NCBI GenBank assembly: GCA_020851795.1 | Contig: JADZCA010000038.1 | Location: 1 to 64,000 of the forward strand | Source of the DNA: Planctomycetota bacterium | Lineage (GTDB): Bacteria; Planctomycetota; PLA2; JAEUHO01 | Direction: 5' to 3' | Length of the DNA stretch: 64,000 nt | In this document: piece by piece, positions 1-9,698 of the stretch | Layout of the letters: every line of letters starts with the position of its first letter | Numbering within the stretch: position 1 is the stretch's first letter | Notes under the pieces: model-generated | Database searches by the model: none | Told to the model about the DNA's origin: nothing | The model's input: only the letters and a program-made list of their open reading frames with translations | Translations under genes and position numbers: made by a program

Positions 1-139
1 CGCGACGACGGCGTGTTCTGGCACCACGCCGAGGAGCGGACGACGCGTGGCGACACGCATCGAATCGCCGTCGGGCCCTGCGCCACGCCCGGGCCGAAGA
101 CGCCGCCCCGACCTCGTCGGCTCGTGAATTCGGCGGGCT
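1..139 (+). repeat. Stop-capping structured repeat, copy A (cut by window edge)
   Basis: Right-hand part of the 235-237 bp repeat family seen complete at 20162, 44926, 50015 and 60382. It contains the core hairpin region (GTGTTCTGG..CACGCC) and the right terminal arm TCGTGAATTCGGCGGGCT ending at 139. The left arm lies outside the window. The repeat ends 6 bp before the stop codon of the minus-strand gene that finishes at 146, so it sits at that gene's 3' end like the other copies. Confidence 0.85.
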
Positions 140-145
140 GGGGGC

Positions 146-1126
146 TCACTTCCCGACGGGCGGCTGGTCGAGCCTCGAGACGACGCGCGTCACCTCCGCG
201 ACCTGCGCGGAAGTGCCGCGCACGACGAGGGTGCGGGTGGCCACGTCGGCCACGATGCGGACGGCGGGTTCTCGCGAGCGCGGGGCCACCGGATTCCCGT
301 CGGGCGTCGGGACCGCGCGCGGGGACGGAGCGGTCTCCTGGAACAGCGGCCCGAGCAGCCCGAGCACGTCGGCGGCGTCGCGGTGCGCGAGCGTGAGGTA
401 CGCCGTCATCACGTCCTCCGACGGCGTCGGCGGCGGCGTGAGCAGGCGCAGGGTTCGCCACATCTGTGCGACCGCCGGCGCGAAGTCGGTGACGACGAGC
501 GCGGACGCCTCGGGGACCTCCTGCACCGAACCCACGTTGTTGGGCGTGACGAGGCGCCCGAGCGCGCTGCGGACCGCGCGGGGGTCCACGCCCGTCGGCA
601 CCCGCAGGACGGCCGTGACGAACAGCGCGGGACGCCCCTCGAGCCGCGCCGCGGTCGCCTCGTCGTCCATCGCCACCGGCGTCGCGCGCAGGCGCAGCAT
701 CGTCTGCGCCTGGAGCGCGCGGGCGTCCGTCGCGAACCAGACCTGCCGCTCGGGCGCCCCGAGCGGGACCAGCAGGATCTCGTACGGCACGAGCAGGTCC
801 GCCACCGCGTCGAACAGCTGCGACGTGGGCACGCGCAGGCGGGGCGAGCCGACGATCCGGCGCGTCGCGATCGCCTTGTCCTGCGGCTCCCACACGATCG
901 TGCGCTGGGCGGCGGAAGACACCGCGAGCAGCAGGTCGCGGACGGCCATCCCGTCGCCCACGAGGATCTCCACGGTCGGCTCGCCGGAAGCCCCCGCGGC
1001 GGGCGCCCCGCTGCGGATCACCGGCGGGGCCTCGAGCGGCGGCGCGTCCGCGCCGTGAGCGCGCGCGGAAAAGCCCACGGCGAGACCGAGCATGACCACG
1101 ACCCCGACGACGACGCCGACGCGCAT
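146..1126 (-). CDS. Exported protein with secretin N-type domains
   Basis: 326 aa. The N-terminus is a clear signal peptide (MRVGVVVGVVVMLGLAVG...). The rest resembles the periplasmic N domains of secretins: a segment around residues 45-115, one at about 170-225 (RSALGRLVTPNNVGSVQEV), and a last one with AYLTLAHRDAADVLGLLGPL followed by VRIVADVATRTLVVRGT, the usual Secretin_N pattern. The outer-membrane pore domain of GspD/PilQ is absent, so this is not a full secretin. It could be a stand-alone periplasmic partner or a degenerate relative. The start is ATG at 1126 with GGGAGGTG just upstream. It is followed by repeat copy A. Domain family fairly sure; role unknown. Confidence 0.8.
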   Translation of the reverse strand: MRVGVVVGVVVMLGLAVGFSARAHGADAPPLEAPPVIRSGAPAAGASGEPTVEILVGDGMAVRDLLLAVSSAAQRTIVWEPQDKAIATRRIVGSPRLRVPTSQLFDAVADLLVPYEILLVPLGAPERQVWFATDARALQAQTMLRLRATPVAMDDEATAARLEGRPALFVTAVLRVPTGVDPRAVRSALGRLVTPNNVGSVQEVPEASALVVTDFAPAVAQMWRTLRLLTPPPTPSEDVMTAYLTLAHRDAADVLGLLGPLFQETAPSPRAVPTPDGNPVAPRSREPAVRIVADVATRTLVVRGTSAQVAEVTRVVSRLDQPPVGK

Positions 1127-1248
1127 GACGACACCTCCCGTTCGTGGAGCGTCCCAGCATAGCCCGCCGGGGCGTCCGGACGGGGCTTGGACGACGGGAT
1201 GGTCGCGCGCCGTCCTCGACCGGGGGATGCGGTCGCCCGCCCCCGCCG

Positions 1249-2838
1249 TCAGGGCACCGCGACGCGGAGCCGGGCCCCGTACAGCATCCCGGGGTCGTCG
1301 TCCTCCGCGGCGCGCTCGACGAGGAAGGCGAGGTCTTTCGCGACGACGCCGCGGTGCGCCACGGTCCCGTTCACGGTGACGACGACGGGCGCGGCGAAGT
1401 CCACCGCGCCGACCTCGAGCCACAGCTCGAACGCCTTCACGTCGCGGCAGGCGACGGTGAACGCGTTGCCGTCGCGGACCACCTCGACGGTGCCCCACGG
1501 CTTCGTGCGACGGAACGCCGGCACCTTCGTCTCCGGCGGGAACGTCACGTCCTTCGTCACCGTGGCGTCGCCGCGCTTGGCCTCGACGCGCACGGTGCTC
1601 CCGTGCGCGACGGCACCGAGCGCCCCGCGCAGCGCCCGCGCGTCGCGGACCGCCGTGTCGCCGACGCGGACGAGGACGTCGCCCGGCGCGAGGCCCGCGG
1701 CGGCGGCCGGGCTGCCCTCGTTGACCTGCGCGATGCGCACCCCTTCGCCGGTCCACGCCGTGTCCACGACCACCCCGAGGCGCGCGCGCCCGGGCGGCAG
1801 CGCCGGGTTCACGTCGGGGAAGGTCGGGCCCTTGCCGGTCGCCGCCACCTCGACGCGGCCGAGGCCGTGCACGCGCGACGGAGCGTCCGCCGCGCCCTCC
1901 CACCAGAGGTGACGCGGGCGCGGGTCGCGCACGACGCCCTGCTCCCACGCCCAGATCGGCGCACGCTCGGTGCCGAGGTAGCTCGGGTCGTGCGCGAAGC
2001 CCTTCACCTCGTGCCACTGGAACGGCGCCCCGAGCGCCTTGAGCGCGTCGGCGATCGGCGCGACGCCGACGGACGGATAGAGGCTGTCGAGGTCGGTGTT
2101 GACCGCGTAGACGGGCCGGTCGAGGAGCGTGCGCAGGTGCACCTGCAGCCCGCCCGCCTGCGCGACCGCGAGGTGGCCGTTGAGCGGGACGAAGCCCGCG
2201 AACGGCGTCGGGTGCGTCAGCGCGAGGTAGTACGAGCCCGAGGCGCCGTCGGAGAAGCCCGTCACGAAGACGCGGTCGCGGTCCACGTGCCACGTGCGCC
2301 GCACCGCGTCGAGGATCCCGAGCACGTTGCCGGCCCCGACGGGGGTCCACCACTCGGCCCCCGACTCGCCGCTCGGCATCGCGTAGAGGTACGCGTGCTC
2401 CTCGGCGTGCGCCGCGCGCAGCTGCTTCATCTCCTCGAAGTCGTCCTTGCTCAGGACCTGCGGCCTCGACACGCCTCCGTGGAGCTCGATCACGAACCGG
2501 TAGGCCTTCGCCGGGTTGTAGTCCGGCGGCACGTACAGGAGATAGGGCCGGTCCTTGCCGTCGGGGCAGCGCTGCGCCCGCTCGAGCCACCCCGTCGGGA
2601 CGTCCTTGCGGTGCTCACGACCGTACGCGAGCCGTGTCGCGACCCCGTCGAAGTCGCCCGTGGCGACGAGGGCCGCGCCTTCCTTCGCGCGCGCCTCGGG
2701 CGTCGGCGCGTCGAGGAACACCTGGACGGCCGTCGTGAGCGAAGTCCCGGGCCCGTCGGCTGCGCGCGACGTGCGCGGGACTCCTTGGAGGACGATCGAC
2801 GCGGCGACGAGGACGAGCGCGGTCGGGCGACGGTGCAC
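1249..2838 (-). CDS. Exported alpha/beta-hydrolase (esterase) with C-terminal PDZ domain
   Basis: 529 aa, GTG start preceded by GGGAGGCC. Signal peptide in residues 1-26. The hydrolase part resembles poly(3-hydroxybutyrate) depolymerase/feruloyl-esterase-like enzymes: FVIELHGG (oxyanion strand, about 115-122) and the nucleophile elbow GFSDG at 194-198 with Ser196 as probable catalytic serine. A PDZ-like domain follows (about 330-415; GVRIAQVNEGSPAAAAGL, PGDVLVRVG), then a beta-rich tail. PDZ domains bind peptide C-termini, so this may be a periplasmic or surface esterase held to a protein partner. The substrate cannot be told from sequence. It is transcribed toward the secretin-N gene, 122 bp away. 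Confidence 0.8.
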   Translation of the reverse strand: MHRRPTALVLVAASIVLQGVPRTSRAADGPGTSLTTAVQVFLDAPTPEARAKEGAALVATGDFDGVATRLAYGREHRKDVPTGWLERAQRCPDGKDRPYLLYVPPDYNPAKAYRFVIELHGGVSRPQVLSKDDFEEMKQLRAAHAEEHAYLYAMPSGESGAEWWTPVGAGNVLGILDAVRRTWHVDRDRVFVTGFSDGASGSYYLALTHPTPFAGFVPLNGHLAVAQAGGLQVHLRTLLDRPVYAVNTDLDSLYPSVGVAPIADALKALGAPFQWHEVKGFAHDPSYLGTERAPIWAWEQGVVRDPRPRHLWWEGAADAPSRVHGLGRVEVAATGKGPTFPDVNPALPPGRARLGVVVDTAWTGEGVRIAQVNEGSPAAAAGLAPGDVLVRVGDTAVRDARALRGALGAVAHGSTVRVEAKRGDATVTKDVTFPPETKVPAFRRTKPWGTVEVVRDGNAFTVACRDVKAFELWLEVGAVDFAAPVVVTVNGTVAHRGVVAKDLAFLVERAAEDDDPGMLYGARLRVAVP

Positions 2839-3021
2839 GGAGGCCTCCCGCGGGCCGGCGCGTGGCCCGCGACGCCATCGTAGGCGAGGCTCGGTTTCGG
2901 AACCCTCCCTGCTGCGTCCGCGCGGACCGGGCTGCGGCGAGGCGTCCTCGGCCCGCGCGGCCTCGCGGCGGGAAGTTCCAAGACGGAGCCTAGGGCTCTG
3001 CGCCGCGGCCCTCCGGTCGTC

Positions 3022-3059
3022 CCGCCGGCGGCGCGGGGCCTACCCGGCGCCGCCGGCGG
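3022..3059 (-). terminator. Hairpin overlapping the pgi stop codon
   Basis: Perfect 13-bp inverted repeat CCGCCGGCGGCGC / GCGCCGCCGGCGG with a 12-nt loop that contains the TAG stop of pgi (3040-3042). One arm encodes the last codons (Ala/Gly-rich tail) and the other is the first untranslated bases. No T-run follows, as is common in very GC-rich genomes. Confidence 0.5.
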
Positions 3060-4692
3060 CGCGGCGCGCGGCGCGCAGACGCCGGAGCAGCGCCTCGGTG
3101 GACGCGTCGTGACGACCCCGGGCCGGCTCGCCGTCGGCGGTGAGCTCGTCGCGCAGGCGGGTCGCGAGCACCTTTCCGAGCTCGACGCCCCACTGGTCGA
3201 AGGAGTCCACGCCCCACACGACCCCCTCGACGAGCACCTGGTGCTCGTAGAGCGCGACGAGCGCGCCGAGCGCCGCCGGGGTGAGCCGGTCGAGCACGAT
3301 CGTCGTCGTCGGCCGGTCGCCGGGGAACACGCGGTGCGGGACGAGCGCGTCCGGCGTGCCCTCGGCGCGCACCTCCGCCTCGGTGCGGCCGAACGCGAGC
3401 GCCTCCGCCTGCGCCAGCGCGTTCGCCACGAGCAGGTCGTGGTGGGCGCGCAGGCCGTGCGACGGGTGCGCGCACACGACGAAGTCCGCGGGCACGAACG
3501 GCGTGCCCTGGTGGAGCAGCTGGAAGAACGAGTGCTGGCCGTTGGTGCCCGGCTCGCCGAACCACACCGGGCTGGTGGGGTGGTCCACGACGGTCCCGTC
3601 GAGCCGCACGCGCTTGCCGTTGCTCTCCATGGCGAGCTGCTGGAGGTAGGCGGGCAGCCGGCGCAGCGCCTGGTCGTAGGGCAGGACGGCGCACGCCGCG
3701 GCCCCGAACCACTGCGCGTACCACACCCCGAGCAGCGCCTTGAGCACCGGCAGGTTGCGCTCGAGCGGCGCGGTGCGCAGGTGCTCGTCCATCGCGTGGA
3801 AGCCGTCGAGCAGTTCGCGGAAGCGGTCGGGCCCGACGGCGAGCATCGTGGAGAGCCCCACGGCCGACGTCATCGAGTAGCGCCCGCCGACCCAGTCCCA
3901 GAACCCGAACGTCGCCTCGGGGTCGATGCCGAAGGCCCGCACCCGCGCAAGGTCGGTCGAGACCGCGACGAAGTGGCGGGCCACGGCCCGTGCGTCCCCG
4001 CCGAGCCCGGCGAGCAACCAGGCGCGTGCGCTCGCGGCGTTGGTCATCGTCTCGACCGTCGAGAAGGTCTTCGACACCACGACGAAGAGCGTCTCGGCGG
4101 GGTCGAGGTCGCGCAGGGCCTCGACGAGGTCGGTGCCGTCCACGTTCGACACGAAGCGGAAGGCCACCGAGCGGTCGGTGAACGGCCGCAACGCCTCCCA
4201 CGCCATCGCGGGGCCGAGGTCGCTGCCGCCGATCCCCACGTTGACCACCGCCCGGATGCGCTTGCCGGTGTGCCCGGTCCACGCGCCCGACCGGACGCGC
4301 TCGGAAAACGCCGCCATCCGGTCGAGGACGGCGTGGACCTTCTCCACCACGTCCTCGCCGTCCACGACGAGCCGCGTGCCGCGCGGCGCGCGCAGCGCCA
4401 CGTGCAGCACCGAGCGCCCCTCCGTCGTGTTGATGCGGTCGCCGCGGAACATCGCCTCGATGCGCGCCGGCACGCCGCTCTCGTGCGCGAGCCGCACGAG
4501 GAGGTCCACCGTCTCGGCGGTCGCGCGGTGCTTGGAGAAGTCCACGTGCAGCCCGGCGACGTCGAAGGCGAGGCGCGCGGCGCGCGCCGGGTCGCCGGCG
4601 AAGAGCGCCCGCAGCGACAGGTCGCGGACGCGCGCGTGGTGCGCCGTGAGCGCGGCGAAGGCGGGCCGTTGGCGCAGCGGGACGACGTGCAT
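3040..4692 (-). CDS. pgi: Glucose-6-phosphate isomerase
   Basis: 550 aa, the usual length of the bacterial/eukaryotic-type enzyme. It interconverts glucose 6-phosphate and fructose 6-phosphate in glycolysis and gluconeogenesis. Signature motifs are all present: [14 protein letters not shown] at 150-163, [14 protein letters not shown] at about 200-214, [13 protein letters not shown] at about 268-280, and near the C-terminus [14 protein letters not shown], the classic PGI signature 2. ATG start with GGAG upstream. It lies 54 bp downstream of transaldolase in the same direction, so the two probably form a sugar-phosphate operon linking glycolysis and the pentose phosphate pathway. Confidence 0.97.
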   Translation of the reverse strand: MHVVPLRQRPAFAALTAHHARVRDLSLRALFAGDPARAARLAFDVAGLHVDFSKHRATAETVDLLVRLAHESGVPARIEAMFRGDRINTTEGRSVLHVALRAPRGTRLVVDGEDVVEKVHAVLDRMAAFSERVRSGAWTGHTGKRIRAVVNVGIGGSDLGPAMAWEALRPFTDRSVAFRFVSNVDGTDLVEALRDLDPAETLFVVVSKTFSTVETMTNAASARAWLLAGLGGDARAVARHFVAVSTDLARVRAFGIDPEATFGFWDWVGGRYSMTSAVGLSTMLAVGPDRFRELLDGFHAMDEHLRTAPLERNLPVLKALLGVWYAQWFGAAACAVLPYDQALRRLPAYLQQLAMESNGKRVRLDGTVVDHPTSPVWFGEPGTNGQHSFFQLLHQGTPFVPADFVVCAHPSHGLRAHHDLLVANALAQAEALAFGRTEAEVRAEGTPDALVPHRVFPGDRPTTTIVLDRLTPAALGALVALYEHQVLVEGVVWGVDSFDQWGVELGKVLATRLRDELTADGEPARGRHDASTEALLRRLRAARRAAGGAG

Positions 4693-4746
4693 CGGGGGCT
4701 CCGGCGGGCCGCGGCCGGCGCCGCGGGGCCCGCTCCTCCGCGTCGG

Positions 4747-5832
4747 TCAGGCGAGGCCGGCGAGCTCCGCGGTCTTGGCCTCCACGCGGGCGATCAGGTC
4801 GTGCCACGACTTCACGAACGCCTTCGCGCCGTCCTGCTGCAGCTTGGTCGCGAGCGCGTCCACGTCGACGCCGGCCGCGCGGACCCGCGCGATCGTGGCC
4901 TCGGCGTCGCCGCCGTCGCGCGGCATCGGGGCGCCGACGCGGCCGTGGTCGAAGAACGCCTTGAGCGTCGCCTCGGGCATCGTGTCCACCGTCATCGGCG
5001 CGGCGAGGGCCTCGACGTAGAGGGTGTCCGGGGCCGACGGGTCCTTGGTGCCCGTGCTCGCCCACAGGAGGCGCTGCGCGCGCGCGCCGGCGTTCATCGC
5101 CCGCTCCCAGCGCGGCGACGCGAAGATCGAGCAGGCGGCGGCGTAGGTGCGGCGGCAGACGGCGATGCCGAGGCGGTTGCGCAGGTCCGCCGAGACCGCG
5201 CCGGCGACCGCGACGTCCCAGCGGCTGACGAAGACCGACGCGACGGAGGCCACGTCGGGCCGAAGGCCGGCGGCGACGCGACGCTCGATGCCGCGCAGGT
5301 AGGCCTCGGCGGCCGCGACGTACTGCTCGGCCGAGAAGAGCAGCGTGACGTTGACCGGGATGCCGGCGAACGTCGCCTCCTCGATCGCCGGGAGGCCCTC
5401 GGGCGTCCCGGGGATCTTGATCATGAGGTTCGGGCGCCCCGCCTGCGCGTGGAGCGCGCGCGCCGCGTCGATCGTCGCGCGCGTGTCGTAGGCGAGCAGC
5501 GGGGACACCTCGAGGGAGACGTACCCGTCCACGCCCGCCGTGCGCTCGTGCACCGGCCGGAACAGGTCGGCGGCGCGCGAGAGGTCCTCGATGGCGAGCG
5601 AGAAGAAGAGGCGCTCGCCGCGCTCCCCGGCGCGGGCGCGGCGCGCGATCGCCGCGTCGTAGGCGCGGCTGTTCTTGAACGCCTGGTCGAAGATGGTCGG
5701 GTTCGACGTGAGCCCGGTGACCGACCACTCCTCGACGTAGCGACGCAGCGTGCCGTCGTCGAGCAGGTCCCGGGTGATGTTGTCGAACCAGAGACTCTGG
5801 CCGAGCTCGGCGAGCGCACGGGTGGGCCGCAT
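4747..5832 (-). CDS. tal: Transaldolase
   Basis: 361 aa. Transfers a dihydroxyacetone unit between sedoheptulose 7-phosphate and glyceraldehyde 3-phosphate in the non-oxidative pentose phosphate pathway. Motifs: VTGLTSNPTIFDQA (about 38-51) and the Schiff-base lysine in NLMIKIPGT (Lys139). The length and C-terminal region match the longer actinobacterial/cyanobacterial-type transaldolases. The start is ATG at 5832 with GGAAGG upstream. The open frame continues far upstream but without similarity. It directly precedes pgi; some bacteria carry the two as one fused protein, here they are separate. Confidence 0.96.
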   Translation of the reverse strand: MRPTRALAELGQSLWFDNITRDLLDDGTLRRYVEEWSVTGLTSNPTIFDQAFKNSRAYDAAIARRARAGERGERLFFSLAIEDLSRAADLFRPVHERTAGVDGYVSLEVSPLLAYDTRATIDAARALHAQAGRPNLMIKIPGTPEGLPAIEEATFAGIPVNVTLLFSAEQYVAAAEAYLRGIERRVAAGLRPDVASVASVFVSRWDVAVAGAVSADLRNRLGIAVCRRTYAAACSIFASPRWERAMNAGARAQRLLWASTGTKDPSAPDTLYVEALAAPMTVDTMPEATLKAFFDHGRVGAPMPRDGGDAEATIARVRAAGVDVDALATKLQQDGAKAFVKSWHDLIARVEAKTAELAGLA

Positions 5833-5994
5833 GGGGTGCCTTCCGGCCGCGGGGGTCGAGTCCGCCCGACGGGGGCTCGACTCTACCCTCCCGAACCCGC
5901 CGACGCCCCCGCGGCGTGCCACGAGCGACCCGCTCCGGCCGGCCCGCGTCGGATCGACCCGGGCCCGCGTGGTCGCGGCGCGTACGCTGCGGGC

Positions 5995-7125
5995 ATGGCG
6001 CGCCTCCTCCGCTGGACCCGCCCGCTGCGCCGCGCCGCCGCGCGCCTCGGGGTGCTGCGCGACCCGCTCGGGCCGGTGACGCGCGCCGTGGCGCGCTGGC
6101 TCGACGCCGAGGCCCGCGCGGCATTCGAGCGGTCCGGCGTGCCCGGGCTCGCCGTGGTCGTCCGCCTGCCCGACGGACGCGAGGTGGCGCGCCACTTCGG
6201 GACCGCGGGGGGCGGCGCGCCGCTCGTCCCCGAGACCCGCTTCCAAGTGCTCTCGCTCACGAAGCCCGTCACCGCGATGCTCGCGCTCGCGCTGGTCGAC
6301 GACGGCCTCGTCACGCTCGACGCGCCGCTCTTGCCGGCGGCGGGCTGGACGCTCCCGCGACACCGCACCGGCGGCTTCGACCCCGACGCGATCACGCTGC
6401 GCCGCGTCCTCTCCCACGACGCAGGCCTCTCGGTGAAGGGCTACGGTTGGACCGACGCGGGCACGTCGCGTCCGGCGCGCGAGCTCCTCGACCTCGAGAG
6501 CGACCCCGAGCGCACGCTGCGCCTCGTCGCCCGTCCCGGGTCGGGGCTGCGCTACTCCGGCGGCGGGTTCACGCTCGTCGAGCAGCTCGTCGAGCACGGG
6601 ACCGGCGCGCGGTTCCCGGAGGTCGCCCGACGTCGCCTCCTCGCGCCCCTCGGGATCTCGGCGAGCGGCTACGAACCGTCGCAGGGCCTGTCCCCGAGCC
6701 TGTCGGAGCGGCACGACGAGGCCGGGCGCGTGCTGCCACGAGCGGGGGTCGCCTCGACGGGATCGTCGGGGCTCGTGGCGACGGCCTCCGACCTCGCGCG
6801 CCTCTGGTCGGTGCCGAGCGACGGACGTCGCGGCGCGCCCGCGGGCGCCGGGGTGCTCTCGCCGAACGCGTGCGCCGCGATGCTCACGCCGCACGCCGCC
6901 GACGCGGCGGGCGCGACGTGCGGGCTCGGCGTCTTCGTCAACGAGCGGCGGGGCGAGCTCCGTTACGCCCACGTCGGCCACGATCCCGGCTGGACGCACC
7001 ACGCCGAAGGCCTGCGACGTCGCGGCGCGGTGACCGTCGTCCTCGCCAACCGAAGCGGCGCCGAGACCCTGGTCGACCCCATCGCGCGCGGCCTCCGCGC
7101 ACGGCTCCTCGACGGGCTGCCGTGA
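5995..7125 (+). CDS. Serine hydrolase, beta-lactamase/penicillin-binding fold
   Basis: 376 aa. Class C beta-lactamase-like family (PF00144 type). SxxK catalytic motif in QVLSLTKPVTAM, a Tyr motif in LRYSGGGF in place of YxN, and a C-terminal YAHVGHDPGW segment matching the HxG box region. The family includes esterases, D-aminopeptidases and penicillin-binding proteins, and the substrate is not predictable. There is no convincing signal peptide; the N-terminus is Arg-rich and amphipathic. Divergent from tal, with 162 bp between them. The ribosome binding site is weak. Confidence 0.85.
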   Translation: MARLLRWTRPLRRAAARLGVLRDPLGPVTRAVARWLDAEARAAFERSGVPGLAVVVRLPDGREVARHFGTAGGGAPLVPETRFQVLSLTKPVTAMLALALVDDGLVTLDAPLLPAAGWTLPRHRTGGFDPDAITLRRVLSHDAGLSVKGYGWTDAGTSRPARELLDLESDPERTLRLVARPGSGLRYSGGGFTLVEQLVEHGTGARFPEVARRRLLAPLGISASGYEPSQGLSPSLSERHDEAGRVLPRAGVASTGSSGLVATASDLARLWSVPSDGRRGAPAGAGVLSPNACAAMLTPHAADAAGATCGLGVFVNERRGELRYAHVGHDPGWTHHAEGLRRRGAVTVVLANRSGAETLVDPIARGLRARLLDGLP

Positions 7126-7209
7126 CGGCGGATCGCGGGATTTCACCCCCCGGTCCGCCACGGCGACCGCGGCTCTGAGACACTTCGTCGTCCACCCCGG
7201 AGCCCTCTC

Positions 7210-8841
7210 ATGCGCCGCGTCGCCGCCATCGGAGCCCTCCTCGTGTGCGCCGCACGCAGCGCCGTCCCCGGCGACGCGCCGACGCTCGACACGGACCTCG
7301 GTGCTCACCACAGACAGGTGACGACGTCGTCGAAGGAGGCGCAGGCGTGGTTCGACCAAGGGCTCGTCTGGCTCTTCGCGTTCAACCACGACGACGCGAT
7401 CGCGGCGTTCCGACGCGCCGGCGAGCTCGACCCGTCGTGCACGATGGCGTGGTGGGGTGTCGCGGCGGCCAACGGACCCCACATCAACTTCCCCCTGGTG
7501 CCGCCCGATCGGGCGGCCGCAGCGTGGGAAGCGCTCGCGAAGGCACGCGCGTCGGCGAGCGGCGCGTCGGAGGTCGAGCAGGCGCTGGTCGAAGCCCTCG
7601 CGGCCCGCTACGCGGACCCGGCTCCGGACGACCGTCGCCCGCTCGACGAGGCGTACGCGGCCGCCATGCAGCGCGTGCACGAGCGCTTCCCGAAGGACGC
7701 CGACGTCGCGACGCTCTACGCCGAGGCGCTGATGGACCTCCAGCCGTGGGACCTGTGGTCTACCTCCGGCGAGCCCAAGGGCCGCGTGAAGGAGATCGTC
7801 GAGGTGCTCGAACGTGCGATCGCGCTCGACCCGGCGCATCCGGGCGCACTCCACCTGCACGTGCACGCCCTCGAGGCGGGGCCGGACCCCGCGCGCGCCC
7901 GGTCGAGCGCAGACCGGCTTCGGACGCTCGTACCGGGCTCCGGACACCTGGTGCACATGCCCTGCCACGTGTACGTGCGGACCGCCGACTACGACGGCGC
8001 GATCGCGGCGAACGAGGCGGCGATCGAGGCGGACCGGCGCCACGCCGCGCGCATCCCGAAGACGGGCTTCTACCAAGTCTACATGGCACACAATCGCCAG
8101 TTCCTGTGCTTCGCCGCGATGCTCGCGGGGCGGAGCGCGCTCGCGCTCGACGCGGCGAAGCGGATGGTCGACGACGTGCCGCCCGAGTTCGTCGAGGCGT
8201 GGGGCCCCGTCGTCGACGGGTTCCTCTCGATCCGCCTGCACGCGATGGTCCGCTTCGGCCGGTGGGACGACATCCTCTCGTTCCCACCCTACGCCGAGCC
8301 TCTCGTCGCGGCGAACGCGGTGCGCCACTACGCACGGGGCGTGGCGCTGACGGCCCTCGGGCGGCTCGACGAGGCGGCGCGGGAGCTCGAGGCGCTCGAC
8401 GCCGCGGTGACGGCGATGGACGACCGGCCGATGGGCAACAACCCCGCGAAGAGGGTGCTCGAGATCCCCCGCCGCCTGCTGCGCGGCGAGTGGCTGTTCC
8501 GTCGGGGTCAGCGAGACGAGGGGCTTGCCCGGCTCCGCGAGGCGGTCGCGCTCGAGGACGCGCTCGTCTTCGACGACCCTCCCGACTGGATGATGGCGTC
8601 GCGCCACCCTCTCGGAGCCGCACTGCTCGAGGCGTCGCAATGGGACGAGGCCGAACGCGTGTTCCTCGAGGACCTCCGGCGCTTCCCCGAGAACGGCTGG
8701 TCACTCTACGGTCTCTCGCGGGTCTACCACGAGACGAAGAAGGGCGAGTCGCTCGCCGACGTCGTCGCGCGCTTCGGGAAGGCGTGGGCGAAGGCGGACG
8801 TGACGCTGCGCTCGCCGTGCTTCTGCCAGCCGGGGAAGTGA
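7210..8841 (+). CDS. Exported TPR-repeat protein
   Basis: 543 aa with a short signal peptide (MRRVAAIGALLVCAARSAVPG). It starts with the pattern AQAWFDQGLVWLFAFNHDDA followed by AFRRAGELDPSCTMAWWGVA, typical of a widespread family of exported tetratricopeptide proteins of unknown function in environmental bacteria. Further TPR-like helices run to the C-terminus. TPRs mediate protein contacts; no enzyme motif was seen. Start chosen at ATG 7210, behind GGAG. It ends 12 bp before the convergent phosphopantetheinyl transferase gene. Confidence 0.85.
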   Translation: MRRVAAIGALLVCAARSAVPGDAPTLDTDLGAHHRQVTTSSKEAQAWFDQGLVWLFAFNHDDAIAAFRRAGELDPSCTMAWWGVAAANGPHINFPLVPPDRAAAAWEALAKARASASGASEVEQALVEALAARYADPAPDDRRPLDEAYAAAMQRVHERFPKDADVATLYAEALMDLQPWDLWSTSGEPKGRVKEIVEVLERAIALDPAHPGALHLHVHALEAGPDPARARSSADRLRTLVPGSGHLVHMPCHVYVRTADYDGAIAANEAAIEADRRHAARIPKTGFYQVYMAHNRQFLCFAAMLAGRSALALDAAKRMVDDVPPEFVEAWGPVVDGFLSIRLHAMVRFGRWDDILSFPPYAEPLVAANAVRHYARGVALTALGRLDEAARELEALDAAVTAMDDRPMGNNPAKRVLEIPRRLLRGEWLFRRGQRDEGLARLREAVALEDALVFDDPPDWMMASRHPLGAALLEASQWDEAERVFLEDLRRFPENGWSLYGLSRVYHETKKGESLADVVARFGKAWAKADVTLRSPCFCQPGK

Positions 8842-8853
8842 TCCGGCCGACCG

Positions 8854-9534
8854 TCAGCCCTCGCCCCCGAGCGCCACGCACGTGACGGTCGCGGGGGCGA
8901 CGTCGCACGCGAGCGCCGCGAGGAAGCCCGGCCAAGGAGGCGGGAGGGACCCCACCCACACCGGGCGCCCGGCGCCGTCGCGGACGACGGCCCCCTGTGC
9001 AGCGACGTCGTCCGGCGGGAGCGTGAACGCGGCGAAGTCGTGGCCGACGCCGTCGCCCGCGCGCTTGCCGACGGCCTCCTTGCGGGTCCACAGGCCGAAG
9101 AACGCGCGCTCGCGCTCGAGGACCGGCAGCGCCGCGAGCCGCGCCGCCTCCTCGGCGGAGAAGAACCGGTGCGCGACCTCGACGGCCTCGGGGAGGGGGC
9201 GGGCCCGCTCGAGGTCCACGCCGAGCTCGTGCCCGCGCGCGACCGCGAGCAACGCCCGCCCGTCGCGATGCGACACGTTGAAGCCGACGTCGGCGGCCGG
9301 CGCGACGAGGCGCGGCTTGCCGTGCGGCCCCGCGGCGAAGGCGAGGCGCGCCGGTGCCGCTCCGACCACGGCGGCCAGCACCTCGCGCACGACGCCACGC
9401 CGCGCGACGAAGCGCGCTCGGGCCCGCTCGTCGGAGAGGCGGGCCGCGCGGTGGCGCTCGTCGGCGTCGAGTGTCGTCGCGAGACGGTCGAGGTCGGCGG
9501 CGGGCGCGTCGAGGTCGAGCGCCACGACGAGCAC
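8854..9534 (-). CDS. 4'-phosphopantetheinyl transferase, Sfp type
   Basis: About 226 aa if translation begins at GTG 9534 (VLVVALDLDAP...). No ATG is in frame nearby, so the start is uncertain and could lie up to about 100 bp further upstream. It transfers the phosphopantetheine arm from CoA to carrier proteins of fatty acid, polyketide or non-ribosomal peptide synthesis. Motifs: GKPRL, VGFNVSHRDG, GVDLER (Mg-binding Asp/Glu), FFSAEEAARL and LWTRKEAVGK, the Sfp signature with WxxKEA. No polyketide or peptide synthetase lies in the window, so its partner is elsewhere. It may serve the housekeeping acyl carrier protein. Confidence 0.92.
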   Translation of the reverse strand: MLVVALDLDAPAADLDRLATTLDADERHRAARLSDERARARFVARRGVVREVLAAVVGAAPARLAFAAGPHGKPRLVAPAADVGFNVSHRDGRALLAVARGHELGVDLERARPLPEAVEVAHRFFSAEEAARLAALPVLERERAFFGLWTRKEAVGKRAGDGVGHDFAAFTLPPDDVAAQGAVVRDGAGRPVWVGSLPPPWPGFLAALACDVAPATVTCVALGGEG

Positions 9535-9698
9535 GCCGTGCGCGGGGCCGACGAGCGCCGCGGGCCCCGCGCAAGGCCACCCGCCTGCGGGACGCTCGCG
9601 CGAGGGGTTCCGCGGCGTGGCCCCCACCGCCGAGGTCTCCGGTCGTCGGTCATCCCGCGCGCGCCGTCGGCCGGTCGCGCGCGGGCGCGGTGCGACGG

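Noticed and set aside
13..396. Short ORF starting MFWHHAEERTTRGDTHRIA inside repeat copies A and C, and a similar frame in B
   Set aside because: It recurs only because the DNA repeats. Copy D has a stop (TTC TGA) at the third codon and copy E does not keep the frame, so it is not under protein selection.
1150..1170. TAGCCCGCCG at 1155 as another copy of the stop-capping repeat
   Set aside because: Only 10 bp match the arm; no second arm or core nearby. Likely chance in GC-rich DNA.
3109..7125. Very long plus-strand frames antisense to pgi/tal and others (also 14100-17240, 27229-32139, 45001-48705) and long minus frames such as 57682-59961
   Set aside because: In such GC-rich DNA, antisense frames stay open by codon bias. 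Translations are Arg/Ala/His-rich without domains, and the opposite strand carries clear protein families.
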